Below, one piece after another: positions 50,200 through 59,536 of a stretch of 64,000 nucleotides of DNA. The notes under the pieces are model-generated. The model made no database searches. It was not told the origin of the DNA and saw only the letters and a program-made list of their open reading frames with translations. Each line of letters starts with the position of its first letter. Within the stretch, counting starts at the first letter, position 1. Source of the stretch: Pseudoflavonifractor sp. MSJ-30 (GTDB lineage Bacteria; Bacillota; Clostridia; Oscillospirales; Oscillospiraceae); contig NZ_JAHLPU010000018.1 in the NCBI RefSeq assembly GCF_018918045.1, positions 1 to 64,000 on the forward strand, read 5' to 3'. Position numbers and translations under genes: made by a program.

Positions 50200-53100
50200 T
50201 TAGCCCTTGTACATCTCAACCAGCTTCAGCAGGTGCTCGTAACGCTCCTTGGCGGCTTCCTCGTTCTTGGGGAACAGCTCAGCAGCACGCTCGGGGAACT
50301 CACGGGTCAGACGGCTGTAGCGGGCCTCGTTCATCAGGAACTCCTGATAGCCGCCCTTAGGAGCCTTGGAGTCCAGAGTGAACTTGCCGGTCTCCTTGGA
50401 GGGATCGAACCGGAACAGGTTCCAGTAGCCGCACTCGACAGCCTTCTTCATCTCGGCCTGGCAGTTGGTCATGCCGCCCTTGATGGAGTGCATCTCGCAG
50501 GGAGCGTAACCAATGACCAGAGAAGGACCATTGTAGGCCTCAGCCTCAGTGATGGCCTTCAGGGTCTGAGCCTGGTTGGCGCCCATAGCGACCTGAGCAA
50601 CGTAAACATAGCCGTAGCTCATAGCAATCTCAGCCAGGGACTTCTTCTTGGTTTCCTTACCGGAGGCAGCGAACTGAGCGACCTGGCCGATGTTGGAAGC
50701 CTTGGAGGCCTGTCCGCCGGTGTTGGAGTAAACCTCGGTATCGAAGACGAAGACATTGACGTCCTTGTTGGAAGCCAGCACATGGTCAACGCCGCCGAAG
50801 CCGATATCATAAGCCCAGCCGTCACCGCCGAAGATCCACACGGACTTCTTGGACAGATATTCCTTCTTGGACAGGATATCCTTCACGGTGTCGCAGCAAA
50901 CATTGGCTTCCAGGTTGGCAACCAGAGCCTTGGTAGCTTCCTTGTTGGCGTTGCCGTCGTTGTAGGTATCCAGCCAAGCCTGGCAAGCAGCCTTCCGGGC
51001 CTCGTCAGCGGTGTTCTCGATGACGGAGCGGATCTTGTTGGCCAGGGACTCACGGATCACGGACTGAGCGGTGTACATACCCAGACCATGCTCGGCGTTG
51101 TCTTCGAACAGGGAGTTTGCCCATGCGGGACCGTGGCCCTCAGCATTGACAGTGTAGGGAGCGGTAGCAGCGGGGCCGCCCCAGATGGAGGAACAGCCGG
51201 TGGCGTTGGAGATGTACATCCGATCGCCGAACAGCTGGGTCACCAGACGGGCGTAAGAGGTTTCGGCACAGCCGGCACAGGAACCGGAGAACTCCAGCAG
51301 AGGCTTGTGGAACTGAGAACCCTTCACGGTGTTGTCCTGCATGTCCTTCTTCTCGGACACGTGGTCAACCATGTAGTTCCAGACTTCCTGCTCAGGCAGC
51401 TCCTGCTCCTGAGGAACCATGGTGATGGCCTGAGTGGGGCAAACGCCGACACAGACACCGCAGCCCATGCAGTCCAGAGGAGAAACAGCCATCATGTACT
51501 TGTAAACGCCCTTGCCCTTGCCGGCCTTGACGTCCACCAGACGGGCACCGGCGGGAGCGGCCTTGACCTCTTCCTCAGTCAGCGCGAAGGGACGGATGGT
51601 GGCGTGGGGGCAGACATAAGCACAGTTGTTGCACTGGATGCACTTGGTCTCGTCCCAGTGAGGAACGGTAACGGCAACGCCGCGCTTCTCGTAAGCGGAA
51701 GCACCCAGGGGGAACTGACCGTCGGGCAGATCCTCGAAAGCGGAAACAGGCAGGCTGTAACCATCCATCTTGCCGATGGGGTTCAGGATGCTCTTAACGA
51801 CCTTAACGGTGTCGGCACGGCCTTCCAGATGAGCCTCAGCCTTGTTGTCCTCAGCATCAGCCCAGGAAGCGGGAACATCAATCTTCTTGTAAGCGTTGGC
51901 GCCCACATCGATGGCGTTCCAGTTCTTCTCGACAACGTCCATGCCCTTCTTGGCGTAGGAGTGCTCAGCGGCATCCTTCATGTACTTGATGGCCTCCTCA
52001 GCAGGCATAACCTTTGCCAGGGAGAAGAAAGCGGACTGCAGGATGGTGTTGGTGCGCTTGCCCATGCCAACCTTGATGGCCAGGTCGATGGCATCAATGG
52101 TGTACAGCTGGATGTTGTTCTTGGCAATGTAGCGCTTTGCGGAGGCATCCAGGTGATGCTCCAGCTCAGCCATATCCCACTGGCAGTTGATCAGGAACAC
52201 GCCGCCGGGCTTGACGTCCTGGACGATCTTGAAGCCCTTGGTGATGTAGGAGGGGTTGTGGCAGGCCACGAAGTCAGCCTTGTTGATGTAGTAGGGGGAC
52301 TTGATGGGCTTGTCGCCGAAGCGCAGGTGAGAAACGGTGACACCGCCGGTCTTCTTGGAGTCGTACTGGAAGTAAGCCTGTACGTACTTGTCGGTGTGGT
52401 CGCCGATGATCTTGATGGAGTTCTTGTTGGCGCCAACGGTGCCGTCGCCGCCCAGACCCCAGAACTTGCACTCGATGGTGCCCTCAGCAGCGGTGTTGGG
52501 GGAAACCTTCTCGTCCAGGGACAGGTGGGTCACATCGTCAACGATGCCGATGGTGAACTCATGCTTGGGAGCGTCCTTAGCCAGCTCTTCGTAGACGGCA
52601 AAGACGGAAGCGGGATGGGTATCCTTGGAACCCAGACCGTAACGGCCGCCGATCACAGTCACATCGTGACGGCCGGCCTGAGCCAGAGCCATAACGACAT
52701 CCTGATACAGAGGCTCGCCCTGAGAGCCGGGCTCCTTGGTACGGTCCAGAACCGCGATCTTCTTGGCGGTGGCGGGGATAGCAGCCAGCAGCTTCTCAGC
52801 GCAGAAGGGCCGGAACAGACGAACCTTGACCAGACCGACCTTCTCGCCATGGGCATTCAGGTAGTCGATAACTTCCTCAGCCACGTCGTTGATGGAGCCC
52901 ATGGCCACAATCACGCGGTCGGCATCGGGAGCGCCGTAGTAGTTGAACAGCTGATAGTTGGTGCCCAGCTTCTCGTTGACCTTGGCCATGTACTTCTCGA
53001 CCACTGCGGGCAGGGCGTTGTAGTACTTGTTGGAAGCCTCACGGTGCTGGAAGAAGATATCGTCGTTCTCGTGGGAACCACGCATAGCGGGACGCTCGGG

Positions 53101-53727
53101 GTTCAGGGAGTGGGCACGGAAAGCGGCAACGGCGTCCATATCCACCATGTCCTTCAGGTCCTCGTAGTCCCAGATGGCGATCTTCTGGATCTCATGGGAG
53201 GTACGGAAACCATCGAAGAAGTTGATGAAGGGTACGCGGCCCTCAATGGCAGCCAGGTGTGCCACAGCGCCCAGGTCCATAACTTCCTGAACGTTGGTCT
53301 CGCACAGCATGGCGAAGCCGGTCTGACGGCAGGCGTAAACGTCGGAGTGATCGCCAAAGATGTTCAGAGCCTGAGCAGCTACGGTACGTGCGGAAACATG
53401 GAACACGCAGGGCAGCAGTTCGCCGGCAATCTTGTACATGTTGGGGATCATCAGCAGCAGGCCCTGAGAAGCAGTGTAGGTGGTGGTCAGAGCACCGGCG
53501 GCCAAAGAGCCGTGAACGGTACCGGCAGCACCTGCCTCAGACTGCATCTCAACGACCTTTACGGTGTTGCCAAAGATGTTCTTGCGGCCAGCAGCGGACC
53601 ACTGGTCAACGTTGTCGGCCATGGGGCTGGAGGGGGTGATGGGGTAAATGCCAGCGACCTCAGTAAAGGCGTAGCTGACGTGGGCGGCAGCGGTATTGCC
53701 GTCCATGGTTTTGAATTTTCTTGCCAA
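50200..53727 (-). CDS. nifJ: pyruvate:ferredoxin (flavodoxin) oxidoreductase
   Basis: 1175 residues, single-chain PFOR. It oxidises pyruvate and CoA to acetyl-CoA, CO2 and reduced ferredoxin. N-terminal TPP domain (VAGIYPITPSSPMAD), gamma/CoA region, two ferredoxin-type clusters (CIQCNNCAYVCP at about 695 and CMGCGVCVGVCP at about 750) and the third cluster plus TPP pyrophosphate region (CAGCAETSYARL, GDGWAYDIGFGG). The start codon is TTG at 53727, with GGAGG 9 bases upstream and no earlier ATG. Highly biased codons suggest strong expression. Confidence 0.97.
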   Translation of the reverse strand: MARKFKTMDGNTAAAHVSYAFTEVAGIYPITPSSPMADNVDQWSAAGRKNIFGNTVKVVEMQSEAGAAGTVHGSLAAGALTTTYTASQGLLLMIPNMYKIAGELLPCVFHVSARTVAAQALNIFGDHSDVYACRQTGFAMLCETNVQEVMDLGAVAHLAAIEGRVPFINFFDGFRTSHEIQKIAIWDYEDLKDMVDMDAVAAFRAHSLNPERPAMRGSHENDDIFFQHREASNKYYNALPAVVEKYMAKVNEKLGTNYQLFNYYGAPDADRVIVAMGSINDVAEEVIDYLNAHGEKVGLVKVRLFRPFCAEKLLAAIPATAKKIAVLDRTKEPGSQGEPLYQDVVMALAQAGRHDVTVIGGRYGLGSKDTHPASVFAVYEELAKDAPKHEFTIGIVDDVTHLSLDEKVSPNTAAEGTIECKFWGLGGDGTVGANKNSIKIIGDHTDKYVQAYFQYDSKKTGGVTVSHLRFGDKPIKSPYYINKADFVACHNPSYITKGFKIVQDVKPGGVFLINCQWDMAELEHHLDASAKRYIAKNNIQLYTIDAIDLAIKVGMGKRTNTILQSAFFSLAKVMPAEEAIKYMKDAAEHSYAKKGMDVVEKNWNAIDVGANAYKKIDVPASWADAEDNKAEAHLEGRADTVKVVKSILNPIGKMDGYSLPVSAFEDLPDGQFPLGASAYEKRGVAVTVPHWDETKCIQCNNCAYVCPHATIRPFALTEEEVKAAPAGARLVDVKAGKGKGVYKYMMAVSPLDCMGCGVCVGVCPTQAITMVPQEQELPEQEVWNYMVDHVSEKKDMQDNTVKGSQFHKPLLEFSGSCAGCAETSYARLVTQLFGDRMYISNATGCSSIWGGPAATAPYTVNAEGHGPAWANSLFEDNAEHGLGMYTAQSVIRESLANKIRSVIENTADEARKAACQAWLDTYNDGNANKEATKALVANLEANVCCDTVKDILSKKEYLSKKSVWIFGGDGWAYDIGFGGVDHVLASNKDVNVFVFDTEVYSNTGGQASKASNIGQVAQFAASGKETKKKSLAEIAMSYGYVYVAQVAMGANQAQTLKAITEAEAYNGPSLVIGYAPCEMHSIKGGMTNCQAEMKKAVECGYWNLFRFDPSKETGKFTLDSKAPKGGYQEFLMNEARYSRLTREFPERAAELFPKNEEAAKERYEHLLKLVEMYKG

Positions 53728-53766
53728 AATGAAATACCTCCTAAAGGATTCAAGTTTTGCGTGTAT

Positions 53767-53795
53767 ATATTACCACGAAACAAGGCGGTTGTAAA
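53767..53795 (-). promoter_or_regulatory. sigma-A promoter of nifJ
   Basis: Minus strand TTTACA (53790-53795), 17-base spacer, TAATAT (53767-53772), 40 bases before the TTG start. No ATCGAT motif like that upstream of rex was seen here. Confidence 0.7.
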
Positions 53796-53899
53796 GCCAA
53801 TTGGAGACAAAAAACTGAAATTTTACGAATCCGCCAAATTCCCGGGCTGATTTTGCTATATATATTTGTAAATAGGGGTATCGAAATTTGAAATAGGGA

Positions 53900-53928
53900 T
53901 TGTCTTTTCAACAAAAATGCTATATGAT
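53900..53928 (+). promoter_or_regulatory. probable promoter of the yifB gene
   Basis: TTGTCT (53900-53905), 17-base spacer, TATGAT (53923-53928). The 268-base gap 53728-53995 otherwise holds only A/T-rich sequence and the nifJ promoter. Confidence 0.6.
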
Positions 53929-53995
53929 AGAAATATTCTGATTCTTTTGGCGGAATGCTGTGCATTTTGCCACACTCTGAAAGGAGCGCATGCCA

Positions 53996-55516
53996 ATGAT
54001 CTGCAGTGTGCGTACACTGGGCGTTTCCGGAATTCAGGGCTCCGTCGTCATGGCAGAGAGCTACATTTCCGGCGGACTGCCCGGATTTGATATCGTGGGT
54101 CTGCCGGATGCCGCCGTAAAGGAGGCCCGGGAGCGGGTCCGGGCCGCGGCCAAAAGCTCGGGGCTGAAATTCCCCATCAGCCGGATCACCGTCAATCTGG
54201 CTCCCGCCAATCTGAAAAAGGCGGGGACCCATTATGATCTGCCCATCCTTCTGAGCATCCTCTGTGCCTCCGGCGAGATCCGCCGCCCGGCCTCGGACTG
54301 CGCTTTCCTGGGGGAGCTGAGCCTGGACGGACAAATCCGGCCTGTTTCCGGTGTGCTGCCCATGGCTCTGGCCGCCAAGCAGAACGGACTGCGTTTTCTC
54401 TTTGTCCCCGCGGAAAACGCTGCGGAGGCTACCCTCTCCCGGGGCCCGGAGATCATCCCGGTGCATAACGTCCGGGAGTTGGCAGACGGGCTGAACGGTC
54501 TGCGGGAGCTGTCCAGCGAACCGCTTTGGGTTCCGGAGGCAGACACCGAGCCCATGCCCGACTTTCAGGATGTGCTGGGGCAGGAAAATGTCAAGCGTGC
54601 CCTGGAGGTCGCGGCGGCAGGAAGTCACAATGTGCTGCTTATCGGTCCCCCGGGTTCCGGAAAAAGTATGCTCTCCAAGCGCCTGCCCTCCATTCTGCCG
54701 GATATGACCTGGGCAGAGAGTCTGGAGGTCAGCCAGATCTATTCCGTCATGGGCCTTTTGACAGCCAGGCAGCCTCTGGTAACCCGCCGTCCCTTCCGGG
54801 CGCCCCACCATACGGTGTCCAACGCGGGACTTGTAGGCGGCGGCAGCAATCCGAAGCCGGGAGAGATCTCTCTTGCCCACAAGGGCGTACTCTTTCTGGA
54901 TGAGCTGCCGGAATTCCGGAAAGATTCTCTGGACCTGATGCGTCAGCCCCTGGAGGATGGCAAAGTGACCATTTCCCGGGTTTCCGGTTCCTTCACCTAC
55001 CCTGCCGAGTTCATGATGGTCTGCGCCATGAATCCCTGCAAATGCGGGTGGTACGGCGATCCCAGCGGCCGGTGCCGGTGCAGTCAGCAGTCCGTGGAGA
55101 ATTACCAGAGTCGTATTTCCGGCCCAATGCTGGACCGGATCGACATTATTGTAGAGGTCAATGCCGTGCCCTTTGAGGATCTGCGGGAGCGGGCCCAGGC
55201 AGAGCCGTCCTCTGCCATCAAGCAGCGGGTCAACGGCGCACGCCAGATCCAGATCAGCCGGTTCGGGGAAGACTCCGGTATGTGCAACGCCCGCATGGGT
55301 CCGGGGGAGATGCGGCAGCACTGCGCGCTCACCGACGAGTGCGCCGGTCTTATGAAGGACGCCTTTGAATCCATGGGACTGACGGCCCGGAGCTACGACC
55401 GGATCCTGCGGGTCGCCCGCACCATCGCGGATCTTGACGGCAGCGAGGACATTCAGGTCCCCCACATCGCCGAGGCCATACAGTACCGGGCCGTGCGGCT
55501 GGGCAGCGGCGGTTAA
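53996..55516 (+). CDS. comM: YifB/ComM family AAA ATPase (Mg-chelatase-like)
   Basis: 506 residues; ATG at 53996 preferred over 53990 because AAGGAG is then 8 bases away. N-terminal Lon-protease-like fold (IVGLPDAAVKEARERVRAA), a ChlI-like AAA domain with GPPGSGKSML (Walker A), GVLFLDELPEF (Walker B) and FRAPHHTVSNAGLVGGG (key part APHHTVS), a Cys cluster NPCKCGWYGD and a C-terminal lid domain. ComM is a branch-migration helicase in natural transformation; with dprA and cinA-type pncC in the window this hints at competence functions. Confidence 0.93.
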   Translation: MICSVRTLGVSGIQGSVVMAESYISGGLPGFDIVGLPDAAVKEARERVRAAAKSSGLKFPISRITVNLAPANLKKAGTHYDLPILLSILCASGEIRRPASDCAFLGELSLDGQIRPVSGVLPMALAAKQNGLRFLFVPAENAAEATLSRGPEIIPVHNVRELADGLNGLRELSSEPLWVPEADTEPMPDFQDVLGQENVKRALEVAAAGSHNVLLIGPPGSGKSMLSKRLPSILPDMTWAESLEVSQIYSVMGLLTARQPLVTRRPFRAPHHTVSNAGLVGGGSNPKPGEISLAHKGVLFLDELPEFRKDSLDLMRQPLEDGKVTISRVSGSFTYPAEFMMVCAMNPCKCGWYGDPSGRCRCSQQSVENYQSRISGPMLDRIDIIVEVNAVPFEDLRERAQAEPSSAIKQRVNGARQIQISRFGEDSGMCNARMGPGEMRQHCALTDECAGLMKDAFESMGLTARSYDRILRVARTIADLDGSEDIQVPHIAEAIQYRAVRLGSGG

Positions 55517-55531
55517 AGAAAGACTTTGCCC

Positions 55532-55560
55532 TTGCTTTTCCCGGGCGTATCCGATATAAT
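55532..55560 (+). promoter_or_regulatory. sigma-A promoter of thiI-pncC
   Basis: TTGCTT (55532-55537), 17-base spacer, TATAAT (55555-55560), 53 bases before the ATG. Confidence 0.75.
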
Positions 55561-55613
55561 GTATCAGAATTTGCGGAGTTCCCCTTTTGGAACCCCGGTA
55601 GAAAGGAATCCCT

Positions 55614-56804
55614 ATGAACGAAATTTTTCTTTTGAAGCTGGGCGAGATCATCCTCAAAGGCTCCAACAAGCGCCAGTTTGAAAACAAGCTGCGGCAGAAC
55701 ATTCGCCGTCGGATGAAGCCCTACGGAAATTTTGACGTATACATCCTGCAGTCCACGGTCTATGTAGAGCCCCAGGATGAGGAAGCGGATGTGGAAGGGG
55801 CCTGGGAGGCCTGCAAGAGCATCTTCGGCGTCAACAGCATCTGCCGGTGCCGCCCTTGCGAAAAGAATATGGACGCCATCTTCGAGGCCGTGGAAGCCTA
55901 CCTTGGCGATGAGCTGGACTGCGCTGCCTCCTTCAAGGTGGAATCCAAGCGCTCCGACAAGCAGTTCCCCATGAGTTCCATTGCCATTTCTCAGGAAATC
56001 GGCGGTCGTCTGGCAGAGGCCCACCCGAATGTGGCCGTTGACGTGCACCATCCCGCCTACACGGTCTATGTGGAGGTCCGGGATCTGTCCGCCTATGTCC
56101 ATGGTCCGGCCCTGCCCGGCGCGGGCGGATTGCCCACCGGTGTGGGCGGCAGAGCCATGTGTCTGCTCTCCGGCGGCATCGACTCCCCTGTTTCCGCCTA
56201 CATGATGGCCAAACGGGGTGTGGAAATTGAGTCTGTCCACTTTTTCTCCTACCCCTATACCTCCCAGCTTGCCAAGGACAAGGTTCTGGAGCTGGCAAGA
56301 CTTGTCACCCGCTACAGCGGGAAAATGACCGTGAACATCGTCTCCTTCACGGAAATCCAGGAGGCCATCCGGGACAACTGTCCGGAGGAATACTTTACTC
56401 TGATCATGCGCCGGTTCATGATGGAGATCTCCCAGCGGCTGGCCCGGGAGGACGGCTGCGGCGCGCTGGTCACCGGTGAGAATCTGGGGCAGGTGGCATC
56501 CCAGACCATGGAGGCCATGACCGTTACCGGCGCCGTGGTGAATATGCCCATTTTCATGCCCCTGGTTGGCATGGACAAGGAAGAGATTGTCACCATCGCC
56601 CGGAAAATCGGCACTCTGGAGACTTCCATTCTCCCCTACGAGGACTGCTGCACCGTCTTTACCCCCAAGCATCCCAAGACAAAGCCAACTCTGGGCCAGG
56701 TTATCCATGCGGAGCGGAATCTGGACCGGGAGGCTCTGATTACCCGGGCACTGGAAAGCGTTGAGAAAATCAAGGTGGCATACCATGACGAGCCTCTGCT
56801 GTAA
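55614..56804 (+). CDS. thiI: tRNA 4-thiouridine synthase ThiI
   Basis: 396 residues. NFLD and THUMP domains (to about 165), then a PP-loop adenylating domain with [15 protein letters not shown]. The [11 protein letters not shown] motif carries the Cys equivalent to E. coli Cys344. The C-terminal rhodanese domain of enterobacterial ThiI is absent, as usual in Firmicutes, so sulfur must come from a partner desulfurase. It makes s4U8 in tRNA. It overlaps pncC by 20 bases. Confidence 0.96.
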   Translation: MNEIFLLKLGEIILKGSNKRQFENKLRQNIRRRMKPYGNFDVYILQSTVYVEPQDEEADVEGAWEACKSIFGVNSICRCRPCEKNMDAIFEAVEAYLGDELDCAASFKVESKRSDKQFPMSSIAISQEIGGRLAEAHPNVAVDVHHPAYTVYVEVRDLSAYVHGPALPGAGGLPTGVGGRAMCLLSGGIDSPVSAYMMAKRGVEIESVHFFSYPYTSQLAKDKVLELARLVTRYSGKMTVNIVSFTEIQEAIRDNCPEEYFTLIMRRFMMEISQRLAREDGCGALVTGENLGQVASQTMEAMTVTGAVVNMPIFMPLVGMDKEEIVTIARKIGTLETSILPYEDCCTVFTPKHPKTKPTLGQVIHAERNLDREALITRALESVEKIKVAYHDEPLL

Positions 56805-57249
56805 GGTTCTGGAAGCGTTGCGGGGCAAAACCCTCGTAACTGCGGAAAGCTGCACCGGCGGCGGCATCGGCGCGGCCCTGACCGCCGTTCCCGGAAGCTC
56901 CGCCGTCTACAAGGGCGGCATCATCAGCTATACAAACTGGGTCAAGCACAACCTTCTGGGGGTGGATCAGAAACTGCTGGATACTTTGGGCGCCGTTTCC
57001 GCCCCCGTGGCCGAGGCTATGGCAGAGGGGGCCCGAAAGGTATTGCGGGCCGATATTGCTGTATCCGTTACGGGCCTTGCCGGTCCCGGCGGAGACGAGT
57101 TCGGCAACCCCGTTGGGCTGGTCTTTATCGGCTACAGCGATTGCCGCAAAACCCTCTCCCGCCGCTTCCTCTTCCCCAGTGACCGGGAGGCTGTCCGGCA
57201 AAACGCTTGCCGGGAAGCCCTGAAGCTGGTGCTGGAAAACAACGCGTAA
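56785..57249 (+). CDS. pncC: CinA C-terminal-type NMN amidohydrolase (PncC)
   Basis: 154 residues from the ATG at 56785, which has AAGGTGG upstream and lies inside the thiI end. Stand-alone CinA C-terminal domain: [21 protein letters not shown] (key part ESCTGG with catalytic Ser), the [12 protein letters not shown] helix and [19 protein letters not shown] (key part GLAGPGGD). It deamidates nicotinamide mononucleotide in NAD recycling. The N-terminal COG1058 domain of full CinA is missing. Confidence 0.93.
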   Translation: MTSLCCKVLEALRGKTLVTAESCTGGGIGAALTAVPGSSAVYKGGIISYTNWVKHNLLGVDQKLLDTLGAVSAPVAEAMAEGARKVLRADIAVSVTGLAGPGGDEFGNPVGLVFIGYSDCRKTLSRRFLFPSDREAVRQNACREALKLVLENNA

Positions 57250-57250
57250 C

Positions 57251-57298
57251 AAAAAGGAAGGATCGCATTCCGAAAACGGTTTGCGGCCCTTCCTTTTT
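57251..57298. terminator. bidirectional terminator between pncC and the 57300 gene
   Basis: AAAAAGGAAGG/CCTTCCTTTTT stem flanking a second smaller stem (TTCCG-CGGTT-like), with a T-run on each strand. Confidence 0.85.
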
Positions 57299-57299
57299 A

Positions 57300-57812
57300 T
57301 CATTCTCTCGGATCCGATTTTTCGTCCGATTCACAGGCGCGGTAGGAGACAAAGAGTTCCCCGACCCTATTCTGAAAAGCATCCCAGCGGGCACGGTTTT
57401 CCATTTCTGCCTTGCGCATAAGCTCCTCACACTGCCGGTTGACCTGTGCAAGCTGCTGCTGCGCGGCGGCGTTGATTCCGTCTGCCTGCTGCTGGGCCTT
57501 TGCCACAATTTCCGCCGCCTGACGGTTTGCATCCTCCAGAATATGCTGGGACATGGTTTCTGCGTCCGCGCAGCCCGCCCGGACGGAGCGGAGGTAGTCG
57601 TCCGCGGCATTCTGGGCTGCCGTAAATACATCGTTCAGAGCCAAAGCCGCTTCGGCAATGGAGCCGGTGGAATCCATCCGGATCTGCCGGTCCGCTAGCT
57701 TCTGCCGCAGTGTCTCCTTCTCCGCCTCCAATGTCTCTTCCCTCTTTTTCAGCTCATAAATGATCTCAATCAGTTCTCCGCGGCCAAGGCGGCGCAGCTC
57801 TTTGTCTGTCAT
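57300..57812 (-). CDS. coiled-coil protein of unknown function (DivIVA-like pattern)
   Basis: 170 residues from the ATG at 57812 (AAAGGAG upstream). MTDKELRRLGRGELIEIIYELKK starts it (key part LRRLGRGELIEIIY), followed by a heptad-rich coiled coil from about 20 to 150 (KKREETLEAEKETLRQKL, ANRQAAEIVAKAQQQADGIN). No membrane segment. The ADAETMSQHILEDANRQAAEI stretch resembles the second coil of DivIVA-type proteins. It lies 14 bases after ltaE in the same operon. Function unknown, possibly division or envelope related. Confidence 0.7.
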   Translation of the reverse strand: MTDKELRRLGRGELIEIIYELKKREETLEAEKETLRQKLADRQIRMDSTGSIAEAALALNDVFTAAQNAADDYLRSVRAGCADAETMSQHILEDANRQAAEIVAKAQQQADGINAAAQQQLAQVNRQCEELMRKAEMENRARWDAFQNRVGELFVSYRACESDEKSDPRE

Positions 57813-57826
57813 GGTGTCTCTCCTTT

Positions 57827-58876
57827 TTACGCCTGCCGTGCCAATAGCTTTTCCAGCTCCCGGCACAGGGCATCCACGTTTTCCGGCTTTGTCGCCCAGC
57901 TGGTACAGAAGCGAACGGCCCGATGGCCGTCATCCACCCGGCACTGTTCGGAAAACACAAATCTCTTTTTCAGTTCTGTCAGAACGTCGTCCGGGAGAAT
58001 GGGAAAAATCTGGTTTGTCTCATTCCGCACCAGCAGAGGTACATGGTTTTCCGCAAGGCATGACCGTATTCTGTCCGCCATAGCGTCTGCGTGGCCGGAA
58101 ATTTCGAAGTAAAGTCCATCCTCCAGCAGTGCCTCAAACTGCACCCCCAGCAGCCGCCCTTTGGCAAGCATACCGCCGTGCTGTTTGATCAGATAGCGGA
58201 AATCCTCCTTCAAAGCCGGGTTGGAAATCACAACGGCTTCGCCGAACATGGCCCCAACCTTTGTGCCGCCGATGTAGAAGACATCACAGAATTTTGCCAG
58301 ATCCGGCATCGTCACATCATTGCCGTTTGCTGCCAGACCGTAGCCCAACCGGGCGCCGTCCAGGAAAAGATACAGTCCCAACTCGCCGCAAACCCGATGC
58401 AGCGCCTCCAGTTCCCTGCGGGTATACAGTGTACCCAGTTCTGTAGGATTGGATATGTAGACCATTTTCGGCTGGACCGTGTGCTCAAAGCTCTCGTCAG
58501 CCCGATGGGCCAGGACGCAGCTGCGCACCTGCTCCGCCGTAATCTTTCCGTCCGCGTTCGGCAGCCAGAGTACCTTGTGGCCCGTTGCCTCGATGGCTCC
58601 GGTCTCATGGACATTGATATGGGCGGTATCCGCGCCCAGTACGCCCTGGTGAGGCCGCAGGGCTGCGGCAATCACCGTCAGGTTGGTCTGGGTACCGCCC
58701 ACCAGAAAGTGAACGTCCAGGCTTTCGTCCCGGCACAGCCCCCTGATCAACTGGGCGGCCCGGGCACAGTGGGCATCCATGCCGTAACCCGGCGTCTGCT
58801 CCATATTGGTCTTTGTCAGGGCTTCCAGCACCTTGGGATGGCAGCCCTCGGAATAGTCGTTGTTGAAATAGATCAT
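57827..58876 (-). CDS. ltaE: low-specificity L-threonine aldolase family protein
   Basis: 349 residues. Fold-type I PLP enzyme: SEGCHPKVLEAL start, GGTQTNLTVIAA, HINVHETGAIE, SNPTELGTLY, the cofactor Asp in LFLDGARLGYGL and the Schiff-base Lys in YIGGTKVGAM. It cleaves threonine or allo-threonine to glycine and acetaldehyde; other beta-hydroxy amino acids are possible. Complete. Divergent from spoIIID. Confidence 0.92.
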   Translation of the reverse strand: MIYFNNDYSEGCHPKVLEALTKTNMEQTPGYGMDAHCARAAQLIRGLCRDESLDVHFLVGGTQTNLTVIAAALRPHQGVLGADTAHINVHETGAIEATGHKVLWLPNADGKITAEQVRSCVLAHRADESFEHTVQPKMVYISNPTELGTLYTRRELEALHRVCGELGLYLFLDGARLGYGLAANGNDVTMPDLAKFCDVFYIGGTKVGAMFGEAVVISNPALKEDFRYLIKQHGGMLAKGRLLGVQFEALLEDGLYFEISGHADAMADRIRSCLAENHVPLLVRNETNQIFPILPDDVLTELKKRFVFSEQCRVDDGHRAVRFCTSWATKPENVDALCRELEKLLARQA

Positions 58877-58903
58877 TTCGGCACCTCATTTCTCTGTGTT
58901 CCC

Positions 58904-58932
58904 ATTTTAGTGCCCCAGCCGTTTTTTGTCAA
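58904..58932 (-). promoter_or_regulatory. sigma-A promoter of ltaE
   Basis: Minus strand TTGACA (58927-58932), 17-base spacer, TAAAAT (58904-58909). It lies 3 bases from the divergent spoIIID -35 element, so the two may interfere. Confidence 0.75.
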
Positions 58933-58935
58933 GCT

Positions 58936-58965
58936 GTCATAAGATCCTTTCCGGAAGAATACCCA
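58936..58965 (+). promoter_or_regulatory. probable sigma-E promoter of spoIIID
   Basis: GTCATAAG (58936-58943) matches the sigma-E -35 GTCATATT well, and AATACCCA (58958-58965) keeps the ATAC core of the -10, with a 14-base spacer. B. subtilis spoIIID is sigma-E dependent. Confidence 0.5.
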
Positions 58966-59004
58966 TGGTAGTGCGGAATCTATCAGCATCGGAGGGGACG
59001 CCCG

Positions 59005-59253
59005 ATGAACGACGAGATGGAGCGAAGGACCTGTGAACTGGCTGCCTATGTGATCGAAACCGGCGCCACCGTGCGCGCCGCTGCCCGGAAATTCGGCATT
59101 TCCAAATCTACGGTGCATAAGGACCTGACCCAGCGGCTGCCAAAGACCCACTCCGGACTCTCTGAGCAGGTCCGGGAAGTCCTGGATTGGAACAAGCAGC
59201 AGCGCCATATCCGGGGCGGTCTCGCCACCAGGCGAAAATACAAAGGGAAATGA
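59005..59253 (+). CDS. spoIIID: sporulation transcriptional regulator SpoIIID
   Basis: 82 residues, normal length. Helix-turn-helix: VIETGATVRAAARKFGISKSTVHKDLTQRL (key part KFGISKSTVHKDLT), then the basic C-terminal helix with RHIRGGLATRRKYK that reads the adjacent minor groove. It controls the mother-cell programme after sigma-E. GGAGGGG precedes the ATG. Monocistronic with a terminator. Confidence 0.96.
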   Translation: MNDEMERRTCELAAYVIETGATVRAAARKFGISKSTVHKDLTQRLPKTHSGLSEQVREVLDWNKQQRHIRGGLATRRKYKGK

Positions 59254-59256
59254 TCG

Positions 59257-59281
59257 TGCGGCAGCCGAATTGGGGCTGCCG
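59257..59281 (+). terminator. terminator of spoIIID
   Basis: GCGGCAGCC/GGCTGCCGC stem, 7-base loop, 3 bases after the stop. It also lies at the end of the convergent 48-residue gene. Confidence 0.75.
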
Positions 59282-59287
59282 CCTTTG

Positions 59288-59434
59288 CTACAGATCGTCC
59301 ACATCCTGGACGGGTTCTTCCAGAATTTCCTCCGGACGGCCCGTATAGCTTCCCTGGGGATCTGTCTGAATGCTGCCGGAGATGCCGCCCTCCGGGGGCA
59401 GAAACAAAGGCGGCAGCTTGCGTTTGCTTTTCAT
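59288..59434 (-). CDS. 48-residue conserved-type small protein
   Basis: ATG at 59434 with an excellent GGGGAGGG site 7 bases upstream; stop TAG at 59288-59290. The product begins MKSKRKLPPLFLPPEGG and ends TGRPEEILEEPVQDVDDL. It has a basic start, a Pro/Gly-rich middle with GSYTG, and an acidic PVQDxDDL end, a pattern I associate with small unassigned clostridial proteins. Unstructured by appearance. It lies convergent to spoIIID and divergent to rlmH. Confidence 0.7.
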   Translation of the reverse strand: MKSKRKLPPLFLPPEGGISGSIQTDPQGSYTGRPEEILEEPVQDVDDL

Positions 59435-59484
59435 GGTTATCCCTCCCCTGCCAGTCTGCGCAGTTGCCGGAGAAAGATACCCTA

Positions 59485-59513
59485 TTGCGTTCTTTTTTCT
59501 CCTATGGTATGCT
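59485..59513 (+). promoter_or_regulatory. sigma-A promoter of rlmH
   Basis: TTGCGT (59485-59490), 17-base spacer, TATGCT (59508-59513), 23 bases before the ATG. Confidence 0.65.
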
Positions 59514-59536
59514 ATGGACGCAAGGAGGACGGAACA

